Below are positions 53,766 through 62,370 of a stretch of DNA of 64,000 bases, one piece after another. Numbering within the stretch: the first letter of the stretch is position 1; each line of letters begins with the position of its first letter. The stretch is from Caproiciproducens galactitolivorans. GTDB taxonomy: Bacteria; Bacillota; Clostridia; Oscillospirales; Acutalibacteraceae. The notes under the pieces are model-generated. The model was not told the origin of the DNA, searched no databases, and saw only the letters and a program-made list of their open reading frames with translations. The stretch lies in contig NZ_JAPOHA010000002.1 of NCBI RefSeq assembly GCF_026672255.1, positions 62,001 through 126,000 on the forward strand, read 5' to 3'. The translations under genes and the position numbers were made by a program.

Positions 53766-53881
53766 TAATCGATAGTCAATACCACCCGTAAAACGGGTGG
53801 CCTGAACGAGCCCTAAAAGGGCATAAGATTGCCAGCGCCTAAAAGACGCTGGCTTTCACTTTGTTCAAGCCGTAGTGGATT

Positions 53882-53917
53882 GAATACCGGCTAACCCTTA
53901 AAAGGGTCTTGGTATTC
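53882..53917. repeat. Hairpin overlapping the tnpA 3' end
   Basis: GAATACC pairs with GGTATTC, and inside AACCCTT pairs with AAGGGT around a short A-rich loop. Candidate subterminal recognition hairpin of the IS200-type element. Confidence 0.55.
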
Positions 53918-54337
53918 CTTTGTTGTTAACTTATCCTCAATGAGGTCCTGCTTTTCCTGATCTCGGATATATTTTGCTATAGTTGCCTCATTGAGCCCAA
54001 CCGTACTCACGTAATATCCTGTTGACCAAAAGTGCTTGTTGCCAAACTTGTATTTCAGATTTCCATGTTTCTCAAAAATCATAGTTGCTGTCTTTCCTTT
54101 GAGGTATCCCATGAAACTTGAAATATTGTGTTTTGGTGGGATAGACAGTAAGAGATGGATGTGATCTGGCATCATGTGTCCCTCTATGATTTCTACGCCT
54201 TTCCATTTACACAAGTCTTTTATGTCTTTTTGAATATCTGCCCTCAACTGGTTATAAATGATCTTTCTGCGATATTTGGGGGTGAAAACGATATGATACT
54301 TGCACACCCATTTTGTGTGTGCTAAACTGTTTGCCAT
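53891..54337 (-). CDS. tnpA: IS200-type transposase TnpA (Y1 HUH)
   Basis: The 148-residue protein has the HUH motif in MPDHIHLLLS (H59, H61), the family sequence KYRRKIIYNQLRADIQKDIK, GNKHFWSTGYYVSTVGLNE and the probable nucleophile Y123 in IAKYIRDQ. All look intact, so it may be active. AGAAAGGTGATGCTCT precedes the ATG. It faces comM and is not part of the motility genes. No tnpB (RNA-guided nuclease ancestor) is present. Confidence 0.95.
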   Translation of the reverse strand: MANSLAHTKWVCKYHIVFTPKYRRKIIYNQLRADIQKDIKDLCKWKGVEIIEGHMMPDHIHLLLSIPPKHNISSFMGYLKGKTATMIFEKHGNLKYKFGNKHFWSTGYYVSTVGLNEATIAKYIRDQEKQDLIEDKLTTKEYQDPFKG

Positions 54338-54427
54338 AGAGCATCACCTTTCTTCTGCTTTTTGACGGCTTGAACACTCGTCATTATACCAGAAAGGTGA
54401 TGCTCTTTTCTTAAGCTTTTAATCTCA

Positions 54428-54455
54428 CGCGCGTAGCGCGCGGGTTTTTCTTTTT
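54428..54455. repeat. GC-rich hairpin with T tract upstream of tnpA
   Basis: CGCGCG-TAG-CGCGCG followed by GGTTTTTCTTTTT. A terminator-like hairpin in the plus direction; in this context it may also be an end-recognition hairpin of the IS element. A separate 11-base stem follows at 54451-54478. Confidence 0.55.
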
Positions 54456-54499
54456 CAAACGGCAAGACGTTTGAAAAACCTGCTAAAGCAGACTAAAAG

Positions 54500-54536
54500 G
54501 AATCCCCCGTAACTTCACAAGTGAAGTTGCGGGGGA
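54500..54536 (-). terminator. Terminator of comM
   Basis: CCCCCGTAACTTCAC / GTGAAGTTGCGGGGG, a 15-base stem with one T-G pair, lies just after the comM stop in the minus direction and runs into TTCCTTTT on that strand. Confidence 0.7.
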
Positions 54537-54540
54537 TGTT

Positions 54541-56088
54541 CTATAATTCTTTCGTCCAGTATTTTCGGTCCAGACTTCGGTACTGGATTGCTTCGGCAAC
54601 ATGCCTTGGTTCAATCTCCTCACTTTTGTCAAGATCCGCAATCGTTCTGGAAACTTTCAGAATTCTGTCGTACGCCCGGGCGGAAAGGCCGAGCTTCTCG
54701 AACGCTTTTTTAAGAAGGTTTCGGCCGGGGTCGCTAAGATGGCAAACCTCATGGAGAATATCCGGTGTAATGCGGGCATTGCAGGCGATGGCGGTGCCTT
54801 TAAAGCGCGCATTCTGTATGCTTCGGGCTTCATTGACGCGGGCTTTAATCACACTGGAGCTCTCCGCTTTTTCATCCGAACTGATTTCATCAAATTCGAC
54901 GGGGGGAACCTCGATATGTAAATCCAGCCTGTCTAAAAGCGGCCCGGAAACGCGGGAAAGATAGCGGGAAACCGCATGGGCGGAACAGGTACAGGGCTTT
55001 GTCGGATGCCCGAAATATCCGCACGGACAAGGGTTCATGGCCGCGACAAGCATGACGGTACAGGGGTAGGAAATGGTTCCGTTGACGCGGGAGATCGTCA
55101 CTTTTCCGTCTTCAATCGGCTGGCGCAGAACCTCCATTGCGCTGCGTGAAAACTCCGGCAGCTCGTCCAGAAACAGAACGCCGTTATGGGCGAGCGAAAT
55201 TTCCCCGGGGCGCGGGATGCTTCCGCCGCCGGAAAGGCCGGCGGGGGAAACCGTGTGGTGCGGCGCGCGAAACGGACGGGTTTGGATTAAAGAGGCTCCG
55301 TCCGGTATTGCGCCTGCTATCGAGTGTATTTTTGTTGTTTCGATGATTTCTTCGAAAGTCATGTCCGGCAATATGGAGGGCAGCCGTTTCGCAAGCATGC
55401 TTTTGCCCGCGCCCGGGGAACCGATTAAAAGAACATTGTGCCCGCCCGCTGCCGCTATCTCGAGCGCACGCTTGGCTTCAAACTGACCGCGCACTTCCGA
55501 AAAATCCGGGAGCGGGACCGGATTTGAAAGAGTATCCTCCCGTTTAACGGCAGGAAGGATTTCTTCCTGCCCACTTAGATGCCTGAGAAGCGAGGGCAGA
55601 TCGCTGACGGGGTAAACGGTCATTCCTTCGACAACAACCCCTTCGGGGGAATTTGCCGCCGGAATATAGAGCTTTTTGTAGCCGCTTTTCTGTGCCTGTA
55701 TCGCCATCGGAAGAATTCCGCGTACGGGCCTTGCCTCGCCGTTCAGGGAGAGTTCCCCGATGAATACACTGTCATCCAGATTAGCGTCAAGCTGGCCGCT
55801 GGCCTTCATAAGGGCAATAAAAAGCGGCAAATCGTAAATAGGCCCTTCCTTCCGTTTATCTGCCGGTGCAAGATTTACCGTTATTTTATGTACCGGAAAC
55901 TGAAAACCGCAGTTTTTCATAGCGGAACGGACTCTGTCGCGCGATTCCCTTACGGCGGCGTCCGGAAGGCCCACTACTTCAAAACCGGGAAGCCCAACGC
56001 TTACGTCGGCTTCCACCGCAACGACGAAAGCCTCCATGCCGTACAGCCCCATACTGTAGGAACGAGATACCATTGCCTTCCCTCCCAA
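54541..56088 (-). CDS. comM: Mg-chelatase-like AAA+ protein (ComM/YifB family)
   Basis: The 515-residue protein has the N-terminal Lon-protease-like domain ([20 protein letters not shown]), the Mg-chelatase AAA+ core with Walker [21 protein letters not shown], Walker B-like [20 protein letters not shown], and the C-terminal subdomain with Cys-rich [15 protein letters not shown]. ComM is a branch-migration helicase in natural transformation in Gram-negatives; a similar DNA role is inferred here. Length is normal. AGGGAGGG lies before the ATG. Confidence 0.95.
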   Translation of the reverse strand: MGGKAMVSRSYSMGLYGMEAFVVAVEADVSVGLPGFEVVGLPDAAVRESRDRVRSAMKNCGFQFPVHKITVNLAPADKRKEGPIYDLPLFIALMKASGQLDANLDDSVFIGELSLNGEARPVRGILPMAIQAQKSGYKKLYIPAANSPEGVVVEGMTVYPVSDLPSLLRHLSGQEEILPAVKREDTLSNPVPLPDFSEVRGQFEAKRALEIAAAGGHNVLLIGSPGAGKSMLAKRLPSILPDMTFEEIIETTKIHSIAGAIPDGASLIQTRPFRAPHHTVSPAGLSGGGSIPRPGEISLAHNGVLFLDELPEFSRSAMEVLRQPIEDGKVTISRVNGTISYPCTVMLVAAMNPCPCGYFGHPTKPCTCSAHAVSRYLSRVSGPLLDRLDLHIEVPPVEFDEISSDEKAESSSVIKARVNEARSIQNARFKGTAIACNARITPDILHEVCHLSDPGRNLLKKAFEKLGLSARAYDRILKVSRTIADLDKSEEIEPRHVAEAIQYRSLDRKYWTKEL

Positions 56089-56102
56089 AATCGAATAAGG
56101 TT

Positions 56103-56131
56103 ATTATACTATATAAGAATTGCAATCGCAA
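56103..56131 (-). promoter_or_regulatory. Sigma-A-type promoter of comM
   Basis: Read on the minus strand: TTGCGA (56131-56126), a 17-base spacer, TATAAT (56108-56103). The -10 is 15-20 bases upstream of the comM start. Confidence 0.75.
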
Positions 56132-56161
56132 ATTTATGTGAATAGGGAGTGATTTTTGCTC

Positions 56162-56190
56162 TTTACGGAACATAAGTTCTGATGTATAAT
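56162..56190 (+). promoter_or_regulatory. Sigma-A-type promoter of dinB
   Basis: TTTACG at 56162-56167, 17 bases, TATAAT at 56185-56190. Divergent from the comM promoter. No LexA box is evident in the spacer by eye. Confidence 0.7.
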
Positions 56191-56234
56191 GAATGAGGAA
56201 ATTGAAATCATGTAGTGGGAAAGGGAGGCTGAAA

Positions 56235-57449
56235 ATGGAACGGATCATACTGCACTGTGATTTGAATAATTTTTTTGCCTCCGTTGAATGCAGGGATCAT
56301 CCGGAGCTGAAAGACCGGCCCATTGCCGTTTGCGGCAGTGTGGAGGACCGGCACGGGATTGTCCTTGCCAAAAATGAACCGGCAAAGCGTTTCGGCATAA
56401 AAACGGCGGAAACCGTCTGGCAGGCAAAAAAGAAGTGTCCCGATCTTTTTATTGTGCCGCCGCATTTTAACCGATACTACTATTTTTCAAAGTTCATAAA
56501 ACAAATTTATCTTTGCTATACGAATCAGGTGGAATCTTTCGGAATTGATGAATGCTGGCTGGATGTTACCGGAAGCACGCGCCTTTTCGGCAGCGGAACG
56601 GATATTGCCGAGGAAATTCGGGCACGCACAAAAGCAGAAGCCGGGCTGACGGTGTCCGTCGGCGTAAGCTTTAATAAAATTTTTGCCAAATTGGGAAGCG
56701 ACCTGAAAAAGCCCGATGCCGTAACGCAAATCAGCCGTGAGAATTTCAAGCAAAAAATATGGCCTTTGCCGGTGGATGCGATGCTCGGTGTGGGGAAAAA
56801 AACGGCCAAACGCCTGAAAGAATTGGGTATCCGGACAATTGGCGACCTTGCCGCGGCGGATTTGAAATACATGGTATCGATTTTCGGAAAATCCGGGCAG
56901 GATATGTGGAGGAATGCAAACGGCCTTGATCTGTCCGAGGTTTCGGCGGCCGATGCGGACCCCGCGCCCAAAAGCATTGGAAACAGCGTTACCTGCGTCC
57001 ACGATTTATTCGATATGGAAGAAGTATGGCCGGTCCTTCTGCACCTTTCGGAGAAGATTTCCCGCAGAATGCGCGACGCCGGCGTGATCGCTTCGGGTAT
57101 CCAGCTTTCCGTTAAAGACAGCCGTCTGCACGTTACACAGCATCAGGTGCATTTTTCCGCGCCGACACGCCTTACGATGGATCTGGCCGCCGCGGCGAAG
57201 GAAATGTTTTTGAAAAACTATACCTGGAAATCCCCCGTCCGCGCTTTGGGAATCAGCGGATTTGCCCTGGTTCCCGAATCCGAAATGCAGCAGGCATCCT
57301 TTTTTCAGAATATCCTGCAAAATGAAAAGAATGAACGGCTGGAAAGCGAGATGGAAACCCTGCGGGAAAAATACGGGAATGCATCCATCACACGCGCCGC
57401 GTTGATGACATCCATGCCTCTGCCCGGAAGCCAAAACCATGAGAAATAG
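56235..57449 (+). CDS. dinB: DNA polymerase IV (Y-family)
   Basis: The 404-residue error-prone translesion polymerase starts at the ATG at 56235 after AAAGGGAGG. An in-frame start at 56193 is not conserved. Catalytic acids are D9 (ILHCDLNNFFASVE) and D105/E106 (SFGIDECWLDVTG). The fingers/palm segment KIFAKLGSDLKKPD and the thumb and little-finger domains (VGKKTAKRLKELGIRTIGDL) are present. It probably lacks a clear beta-clamp motif near the end; the tail is divergent. Confidence 0.95.
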   Translation: MERIILHCDLNNFFASVECRDHPELKDRPIAVCGSVEDRHGIVLAKNEPAKRFGIKTAETVWQAKKKCPDLFIVPPHFNRYYYFSKFIKQIYLCYTNQVESFGIDECWLDVTGSTRLFGSGTDIAEEIRARTKAEAGLTVSVGVSFNKIFAKLGSDLKKPDAVTQISRENFKQKIWPLPVDAMLGVGKKTAKRLKELGIRTIGDLAAADLKYMVSIFGKSGQDMWRNANGLDLSEVSAADADPAPKSIGNSVTCVHDLFDMEEVWPVLLHLSEKISRRMRDAGVIASGIQLSVKDSRLHVTQHQVHFSAPTRLTMDLAAAAKEMFLKNYTWKSPVRALGISGFALVPESEMQQASFFQNILQNEKNERLESEMETLREKYGNASITRAALMTSMPLPGSQNHEK

Positions 57450-57531
57450 AAAACTTGTTGAGAATTTAACGGTTTCAAAATATCTTTTTATAAAATAAAA
57501 CAAATATTTAGCTTCAAAAGCAAAATATTTG

Positions 57532-57560
57532 TTGACTTAATAGACACAATGAGGTATGAT
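57532..57560 (+). promoter_or_regulatory. Sigma-A-type promoter of the SigH-like gene
   Basis: TTGACT at 57532-57537, 17 bases, TATGAT at 57555-57560, about 40 bases upstream of the probable start. Confidence 0.75.
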
Positions 57561-57600
57561 ATATCCAGTGTTTAATTAATGTAGCCATGAGGTGTTGGGC

Positions 57601-58191
57601 TTGGTTGATAATGACCATTTTAATAAAATGGCAGATTATACCGACAATCAGCTTGCTGACCTTGTGAGCGATGGAAATTCAGATGCTTTTGTTGAACTGA
57701 CCGCGCGTTACATGTCGTTAATCAGAGTAAAGGCGGCGCCGTTTCGCAGTACGATGCTTGAAGCCGATGATTTATGCCAGGAGGGTCTGTTGGGCCTTTT
57801 GAATGCTGCGCGTACTTATGACGTGTCCGGGAAAGCCGGTTTCAGAACTTATGCCGGTGTTTGCATTCAAAATCGTATCATTATGGCGTATCGTACATCC
57901 GGACGTAAAAATCTGCCTCTCAATAATGCCGTTTCTTTAAATGACGACGGGGCGCACGTGGATATATCGAATTGTGCCGTAGATCCGGAAACATTGCTGA
58001 TGGACAGTGAAAGTTTTAAAGCAATGCAGCAGTGTATTCGGCAATTGCTCTCCAAATTGGAACAGCAGGTTCTGATGCTTTATTTAGGCGGTTGCAGCTA
58101 TAGTGAAATCGCTGAAAAACTCAGGGTGACCTCTAAGGCAGTTGATAACGCTTTACAGCGGGTTCGGCTTAAACTGAAACAACTGCTTTAG
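57601..58191 (+). CDS. RNA polymerase sigma factor (SigH-like)
   Basis: The 196-residue sigma-70 family protein has region 2 (YMSLIRVKAAPFRSTMLEAD, EGLLGLLNAARTYD) and region 4 (VLMLYLGGCSYSEIAEKLRV, SKAVDNALQRVRLKLKQLL). Its overall pattern and the AVDPETLLMDSE linker resemble Bacillus SigH, the transition-state and competence/sporulation sigma factor. The TTG at 57601 is preceded by GAGGTG; a GTG at 57592 is possible. The identity as SigH rather than a related small sigma factor is inferred. Confidence 0.75.
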   Translation: MVDNDHFNKMADYTDNQLADLVSDGNSDAFVELTARYMSLIRVKAAPFRSTMLEADDLCQEGLLGLLNAARTYDVSGKAGFRTYAGVCIQNRIIMAYRTSGRKNLPLNNAVSLNDDGAHVDISNCAVDPETLLMDSESFKAMQQCIRQLLSKLEQQVLMLYLGGCSYSEIAEKLRVTSKAVDNALQRVRLKLKQLL

Positions 58192-58204
58192 TAAAAACTA
58201 AATA

Positions 58205-58268
58205 TGCCCAGGTAGCTTAAGTAGAGCGTTGGTAATCAAAGGCGTCGGTGCGAATCCGTCTATGGGCA
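58205..58268 (+). ncRNA. 64-nt tRNA-like element
   Basis: GCCCAGG at 58206-58212 pairs with TATGGGC at 58261-58267 (six of seven counting one G-T). A D-arm-like GCTT-AAGTA-GAGC follows, then a T-arm-like GTCGG-TGCGAAT-CCGTC. The anticodon region is only about 15 bases (short stem TTG/CAA), so the element is 10 bases shorter than a normal tRNA and lacks a proper anticodon arm. It is not a usable tRNA by eye. It lies between the sigma gene and the zinc-ribbon gene, 31 bases before the latter. Confidence 0.5.
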
Positions 58269-58299
58269 AATATCTTTATCCAAAAGCGAGGTAAATTAA

Positions 58300-58575
58300 A
58301 TGTACGAAGACAAGACTCTCATCTGCAAAGAATGTGGCGCTGAATTTGTATTCACCGCCGGTGAGCAGGAATTCTATGCTTCCAAAGGCTTTGTAAATGA
58401 GCCGCAGAGATGCAAGGCCTGCCGCGATGCTCGTAAAAATGCTGCTAAGCCTGAGCGCGAGATGTACACAGCCATCTGCGCAAGCTGCGGCAAAGAAGCA
58501 AAGGTCCCCTTTAAGCCGCGTGAAGACCGTCCTGTATATTGCAGCGAGTGCTTTGCAAAGATGAGGGAAGAATAA
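58300..58575 (+). CDS. Zinc-ribbon protein (zf-trcl/Tbcl family)
   Basis: The 91-residue protein has two zinc-knuckle pairs: CKECG...CKACR in an N-terminal DKTLICKECGAEFVFTAGEQ block and CASCG...CSECF in VPFKPREDRPVYCSECF. This block order is characteristic of a small Firmicute zinc-ribbon family of unknown function. GCGAGGT precedes the ATG. The gene follows the tRNA-like element and ends at a strong terminator. Nucleic-acid or protein binding is plausible. Confidence 0.85.
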   Translation: MYEDKTLICKECGAEFVFTAGEQEFYASKGFVNEPQRCKACRDARKNAAKPEREMYTAICASCGKEAKVPFKPREDRPVYCSECFAKMREE

Positions 58576-58602
58576 GCATATATTCCTTATTCGAGACCAG
58601 GG

Positions 58603-58632
58603 TACCCCGGATTTTTATCCGGGGTATTTTTT
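58603..58632 (+). terminator. Terminator of the zinc-ribbon gene
   Basis: TACCCCGGAT / ATCCGGGGTA around a TTTT loop, followed by TTTTTTAT, 28 bases after the stop codon. Confidence 0.9.
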
Positions 58633-58662
58633 ATAGGAAATCGGCGGGAAAACAGAAATGTA

Positions 58663-58691
58663 TTGCAATGCCGGAATACGGGTATTATAAT
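58663..58691 (+). promoter_or_regulatory. Sigma-A-type promoter of the DUF1858 gene
   Basis: TTGCAA at 58663-58668, 17 bases, TATAAT at 58686-58691, with the start codon 40 bases further on. Confidence 0.85.
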
Positions 58692-58730
58692 AGACATGAA
58701 AAATATGCAGAATGCTGGAGGATGAAAATC

Positions 58731-58934
58731 ATGGCAGTTATAACAAAAGATACAATTATCGGAGATATTCTTGATATTGACAAAACTACGGCGCCGTTCT
58801 TTCTGGAAATGGGAATGCATTGTCTCGGCTGCCCTTCTTCACGCGGAGAAACTTTGGAGCAGGCCTGTATGGTACACGGCGTAGATGTGAATGAGTTGGT
58901 GGACAAGCTGAACGCACATATTTCTGCCAAATAA
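58731..58934 (+). CDS. DUF1858 domain protein
   Basis: The 67-residue product starts MAVITKDTIIGDILDIDKTT at the ATG at 58731, ten bases after GGAGG. It has the family motif GMHCLGCPSSRGETLEQAC with two cysteines, as in hybrid-cluster-protein-associated DUF1858 disulfide domains. No other domain is attached. Its function is uncertain; a redox or metal role is likely from the CxxC pair. Confidence 0.9.
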   Translation: MAVITKDTIIGDILDIDKTTAPFFLEMGMHCLGCPSSRGETLEQACMVHGVDVNELVDKLNAHISAK

Positions 58935-59052
58935 TCCCGATAAAATCAATACGATCTTTTCTTTCTGTGTGAATATGGCCGTCCGTCAATTAAGTTGCCG
59001 GGCGGCAATTCGTTGTTTGGAATGATAACTGCTTCGATAGGAGGTTTGCTTT

Positions 59053-59757
59053 GTGGGTCTGCATCCCTTATTTACACTTGGCGGAAGGCTACAGCTTTGC
59101 GCTTCCATGGTACGAGACCAAACCACGCTGGCGGATATCGGAACGGATCATGCCTATCTTCCGATTTGGCTTGCAAAGCAGGGGCTTGTTTCCAGAGCGA
59201 TTGCCTCCGATGTCCGGCCCGGGCCGCTGAAGACGGCGGAACAGAATATCCTCCGGTACCGTGTGCAGGATATTGTTTCCACCCGGCTTTCCGATGGGCT
59301 TCAGGCGATTTTGCCGGACGAAGCGGAGGATATCGTTCTGGCCGGAATGGGCGGCGAACTGATGAAACAGATTCTCTCTGCCGCGCCTTGGGTGAAGGAG
59401 GAGCATAAAAGGCTGATTTTGCAGCCGATGACCTCCATCCCGCAGCTTCGCGGTTTTCTGGCGGAGCGGGGCTTTGCCATCCTGCGGGAACAGGCGGTTA
59501 TGGAAGAAGACCATGCCTATACGGTCATGCTTGCCGGTTATCGGCCGCAGGAAGTGAGTACGGACGCACTGTATCCCTACATTGGGAAACTCGACGCCAA
59601 AACGGCGGACAACCGGGAATACATGCGACGGCTGGCTGCGAATTTAGAAAAAAAAGCGCGCGGATTCCGCATTTCCGGTAAAAACGAGGACGCGGATGCG
59701 TTAAATGCAATCATCGGGAAGATCAAAGAAATCACGGAAAAGGGGGAAAGGCAATGA
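59053..59757 (+). CDS. trmK: tRNA (adenine-22-N1)-methyltransferase TrmK
   Basis: The 234-residue SAM-dependent enzyme starts at a GTG after TAGGAGG. It carries GGRLQLCASMVRDQTTLADI then GTDHAYLPIWLAKQGLVSRA, SDGLQAILPDEAEDIVLAGM and GGELM, which are the TrmK family blocks. It methylates N1 of A22 in the tRNA D-loop. It overlaps the next gene by four bases (ATGA), as in many Firmicutes. Confidence 0.95.
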   Translation: MGLHPLFTLGGRLQLCASMVRDQTTLADIGTDHAYLPIWLAKQGLVSRAIASDVRPGPLKTAEQNILRYRVQDIVSTRLSDGLQAILPDEAEDIVLAGMGGELMKQILSAAPWVKEEHKRLILQPMTSIPQLRGFLAERGFAILREQAVMEEDHAYTVMLAGYRPQEVSTDALYPYIGKLDAKTADNREYMRRLAANLEKKARGFRISGKNEDADALNAIIGKIKEITEKGERQ

Positions 59758-60524
59758 TTTTTGCGGGTGACATCTACGACTTTATCGACGGTATAGCACC
59801 GTTTCATACGGCAATGGGTTTTGACAACCCCGGCCTGCTGGTAGGCGGACGCAATACGCCGGTTCAGGCGGCGCTACTCTCGCTGGATATTACCCCCGCA
59901 GTTGTCCGGGAAGCGAAGGAACTGCAGGCCGATTTAATCATCAGCCACCATCCGGTGATTTTTCATCCTTTGAAAAGAATCGATGCGGATACCGCACCGT
60001 ACCTGCTTGTAAAATTCGGTATCGCGGCGATCTGTGCCCATACGAATCTCGATATGGCTGCGGAAGGGGTCAATACCTGCCTTGCAAAAAGGCTGCGGCT
60101 GAAAAATATCCGGATGTTGAAAGAATATGAAAATACGGGTCTGCCGGAAGCCCTCGCGGGGGAAACGGAGCAGGAATATTCTCCCCGGGCGTTCGCCGGG
60201 TTTGTAAAGGAAGTTCTCGGCTGCGACGGGCTTCGCTATACGGACGGAGGCCGTCCCATTTCCAAAGTGGGCCTTTGCAGCGGAGGCGGGGCGGATCTGG
60301 TTTATGATGCGGCCCAATACGGATGCCAGGCCTTTGTTACCGGCGAGAGCAAGCATAATATTCTGCTTGATGCCGAAAATATGGGGATAACGCTGGTGGA
60401 CGCCGGGCATTTCTACACAGAAGATGTCGTGATCGGACCTTTATTGGAGAAGCTGCAAAGCCAATTCCCGAAAGTCCGCTTTACAAAATCAAAGCAGATG
60501 CATAGTCCGGCGCATTTTATATAA
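59754..60524 (+). CDS. Nif3-like dinuclear metal centre protein
   Basis: The 256-residue NIF3/YqfO family protein has the metal-binding motifs LIISHHPVIFHPLKR, CAHTNLDMA and VDAGHFYTE. It is soluble with no signal peptide. Some members have been annotated as GTP cyclohydrolase I type 2, but the biochemical role is not settled. It is translationally coupled to trmK. The length is on the short side because it lacks the inserted ACT/PII-like domain found in some relatives. Confidence 0.93.
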   Translation: MIFAGDIYDFIDGIAPFHTAMGFDNPGLLVGGRNTPVQAALLSLDITPAVVREAKELQADLIISHHPVIFHPLKRIDADTAPYLLVKFGIAAICAHTNLDMAAEGVNTCLAKRLRLKNIRMLKEYENTGLPEALAGETEQEYSPRAFAGFVKEVLGCDGLRYTDGGRPISKVGLCSGGGADLVYDAAQYGCQAFVTGESKHNILLDAENMGITLVDAGHFYTEDVVIGPLLEKLQSQFPKVRFTKSKQMHSPAHFI

Positions 60525-60548
60525 TGTACCTGCACAGGAGGAATTCGA

Positions 60549-62339
60549 ATGGCTCTTGACGGAGCTTTTTTAAGCCATATAAAAAAAGAAATCGAAGAAA
60601 CCGCGCTTGGCGCCAAGTTGGATAAAATTTATCAGCCGAACAAGGAAGAAATGGTTTTATCCTTTCGCACCCGAAGCGACACCATGAAGCTTCTGATGTC
60701 GGCGAGGGCGAACAGCGCGCGGATTCATTTTACCCGGTATGTTCCGGAAAATCCGAAATCCCCGCCGATGCTTTGCATGCTTCTGCGCAAGCGCCTGATC
60801 GGGGCGCGCCTTGCGGCGATTCGCCAGCCGGGGCTGGAGCGGCTGCTGTGCCTCGATTTCGACGCGGTGAACGAGTTAGGCGATCCGGTTCGACTGACGC
60901 TGGTTATGGAAATCATGGGGCGGTACAGCAATATTATTTTCGTCGATGAAAACGGAAAAATCATTGATGCTTTAAAGCGCGTCGATGCGGAGATGTCTTC
61001 CGAACGCCTTGTTCTGCCGGGGCTGACCTATCAGCTTCCGCCGCCGCAGAACAAGCTTTGCCTGTTGCAGGCTTCCCTACAGGAAATTGAGGACCGCTTG
61101 CAGAGCATTCCGTCCGATATGGAGCTTTCCAAGGCGTTATTGAATTCTTTGCAGGGCGTTTCGCCGATCGTCTGCCGGGAGCTTGCGTATTTAACCGGCC
61201 GGGGCAGCGATATTACCATAAAAACCATGACAGAGCAGCAGCGTGACCGGCTCTTTTTCTTCCTCGGAAGAACGGCCGAAACCGTGAAGAACAGGGATGG
61301 AAAACCCTATATGGTCATCAGTCCCACGCAGAAGCCGATCGATTTTTCTTTCCTGAATATCGAACAATACGGCTTGACCGCCGTGGTAAAACCGTATGCA
61401 TGTTTTTCTGAACTGCTGGATGCTTTTTATACCGAAAGGGATCGCATTGACCGCATGAGGGTGCGTTCCCAGGATTTGCTGCGCATTTTAACGACGGCGT
61501 CGGACCGGCTGAGCCGGAAAATCAACCTTCAGCGCGCGGAACTGTCCCATTGCGCCGAACGGGATCAAATGCGTATCTGCGGCGATCTGATTAACGCCAA
61601 TTTATATACGATTCCCAAAGGCGCTCCGTTTGCTGAATTGCAGAATTTTTACGATGAAAATCTGCCGCTTGTAAAAATCAAGCTGAACCCCGCGCTTTCC
61701 CCGTCGCAGAACGCGCAGAAATACTATAAGGAATACCACAAAGCCAGCACGGCGGAAAAAATGCTGACGGTTCAGATTCGGCAGGCGGAGCAGGAACTCG
61801 ATTATATTGATACCGTGTTTGAGGAACTTAGCCGCGCGGCGACGGAACGGGACCTGTCCGAAATTCGGGCCGAGCTGACGGAGCAGGGCTATATCCGCGC
61901 GCCGAAAGGCCGCCAAAAACAGCCTGCGCCCATGGGCCCCATGGAGTTTATGTCCTCCGACGGCTTCCAAATCCTTGTGGGGCGCAATAACCGCCAGAAC
62001 GACCGTCTAACCTTAAAACAGGCGAACAATAACGATATCTGGCTTCATACGAAGAACATACCCGGATCGCACACTATCGTTGTAACGCAGGGGCGCAGTG
62101 TGACCGAAACCGCGATTTACGAGGCGGCGGTTCTGGCGGCGTTTTACAGCCGGGGAAAGGAATCCTCCAAAGTTCCTGTGGATTATACGGAGGTTCGCCA
62201 TGTCAGCAAGCCACAGGGCGCAAAGCCCGGAATGGTCATTTATGTGAATTATAAAACCATATACGTAAATCCCGACCCCGATTTCATAGATTCTCTTAAA
62301 TCAAATTTTAATGGTAAACCGATGGAATCCATGCTATAA
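60549..62339 (+). CDS. rqcH: NFACT family protein RqcH
   Basis: The 596-residue protein starts MALDGAFLSHIKKEIEETAL after CACAGGAGGAATTCG. It has the NFACT-N domain with RPHFTRY-like ARIHFTRYVPENPKSPPM, a helix-hairpin-helix region, a long coiled coil (about 410-460) and the C-terminal NFACT-R domain (EFMSSDGFQILVGRNNRQND). RqcH binds stalled 50S subunits and adds C-terminal alanine tails; in older work it was called a fibronectin-binding protein. It follows the Nif3 gene by 24 bases. Confidence 0.95.
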   Translation: MALDGAFLSHIKKEIEETALGAKLDKIYQPNKEEMVLSFRTRSDTMKLLMSARANSARIHFTRYVPENPKSPPMLCMLLRKRLIGARLAAIRQPGLERLLCLDFDAVNELGDPVRLTLVMEIMGRYSNIIFVDENGKIIDALKRVDAEMSSERLVLPGLTYQLPPPQNKLCLLQASLQEIEDRLQSIPSDMELSKALLNSLQGVSPIVCRELAYLTGRGSDITIKTMTEQQRDRLFFFLGRTAETVKNRDGKPYMVISPTQKPIDFSFLNIEQYGLTAVVKPYACFSELLDAFYTERDRIDRMRVRSQDLLRILTTASDRLSRKINLQRAELSHCAERDQMRICGDLINANLYTIPKGAPFAELQNFYDENLPLVKIKLNPALSPSQNAQKYYKEYHKASTAEKMLTVQIRQAEQELDYIDTVFEELSRAATERDLSEIRAELTEQGYIRAPKGRQKQPAPMGPMEFMSSDGFQILVGRNNRQNDRLTLKQANNNDIWLHTKNIPGSHTIVVTQGRSVTETAIYEAAVLAAFYSRGKESSKVPVDYTEVRHVSKPQGAKPGMVIYVNYKTIYVNPDPDFIDSLKSNFNGKPMESML

Positions 62340-62370
62340 TATGGGACAAGTACTTTAGGGAAGTGTGCCA

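Larger units (their letters stand above)
53775..54500 (-). mobile_element. IS200-type insertion element (tnpA only)
   Basis: A single-strand-transposing element carrying one tnpA gene and no tnpB. Downstream hairpins occur at 53782-53800, 53810-53822, 53831-53853 and 53882-53917; upstream ones at 54428-54442 and 54451-54478. Subterminal hairpins are expected for IS200/IS605 ends, but here there are several. The exact edges are not determinable from one copy; the range given is approximate. Confidence 0.65.

Noticed and set aside
53782-53917. Series of hairpins considered as a CRISPR-like repeat
   Set aside because: The stems differ in sequence, there are no conserved equal repeats or spacers, and the hairpins fit IS200 ends better.
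53891-54337. TnpB or other RNA-guided nuclease partner
   Set aside because: No tnpB-like gene is present on either side of tnpA in this window; the flanks are the MCP gene and comM.
57592-57600. GTG start of the SigH-like protein
   Set aside because: The TTG at 57601 has better spacing to GAGGTG, and the three extra residues are not informative; kept only as an alternative.
58205-58268. Normal tRNA gene
   Set aside because: Total length is 64 bases, the anticodon stem cannot be formed with five pairs, and the D loop lacks the GG pair.
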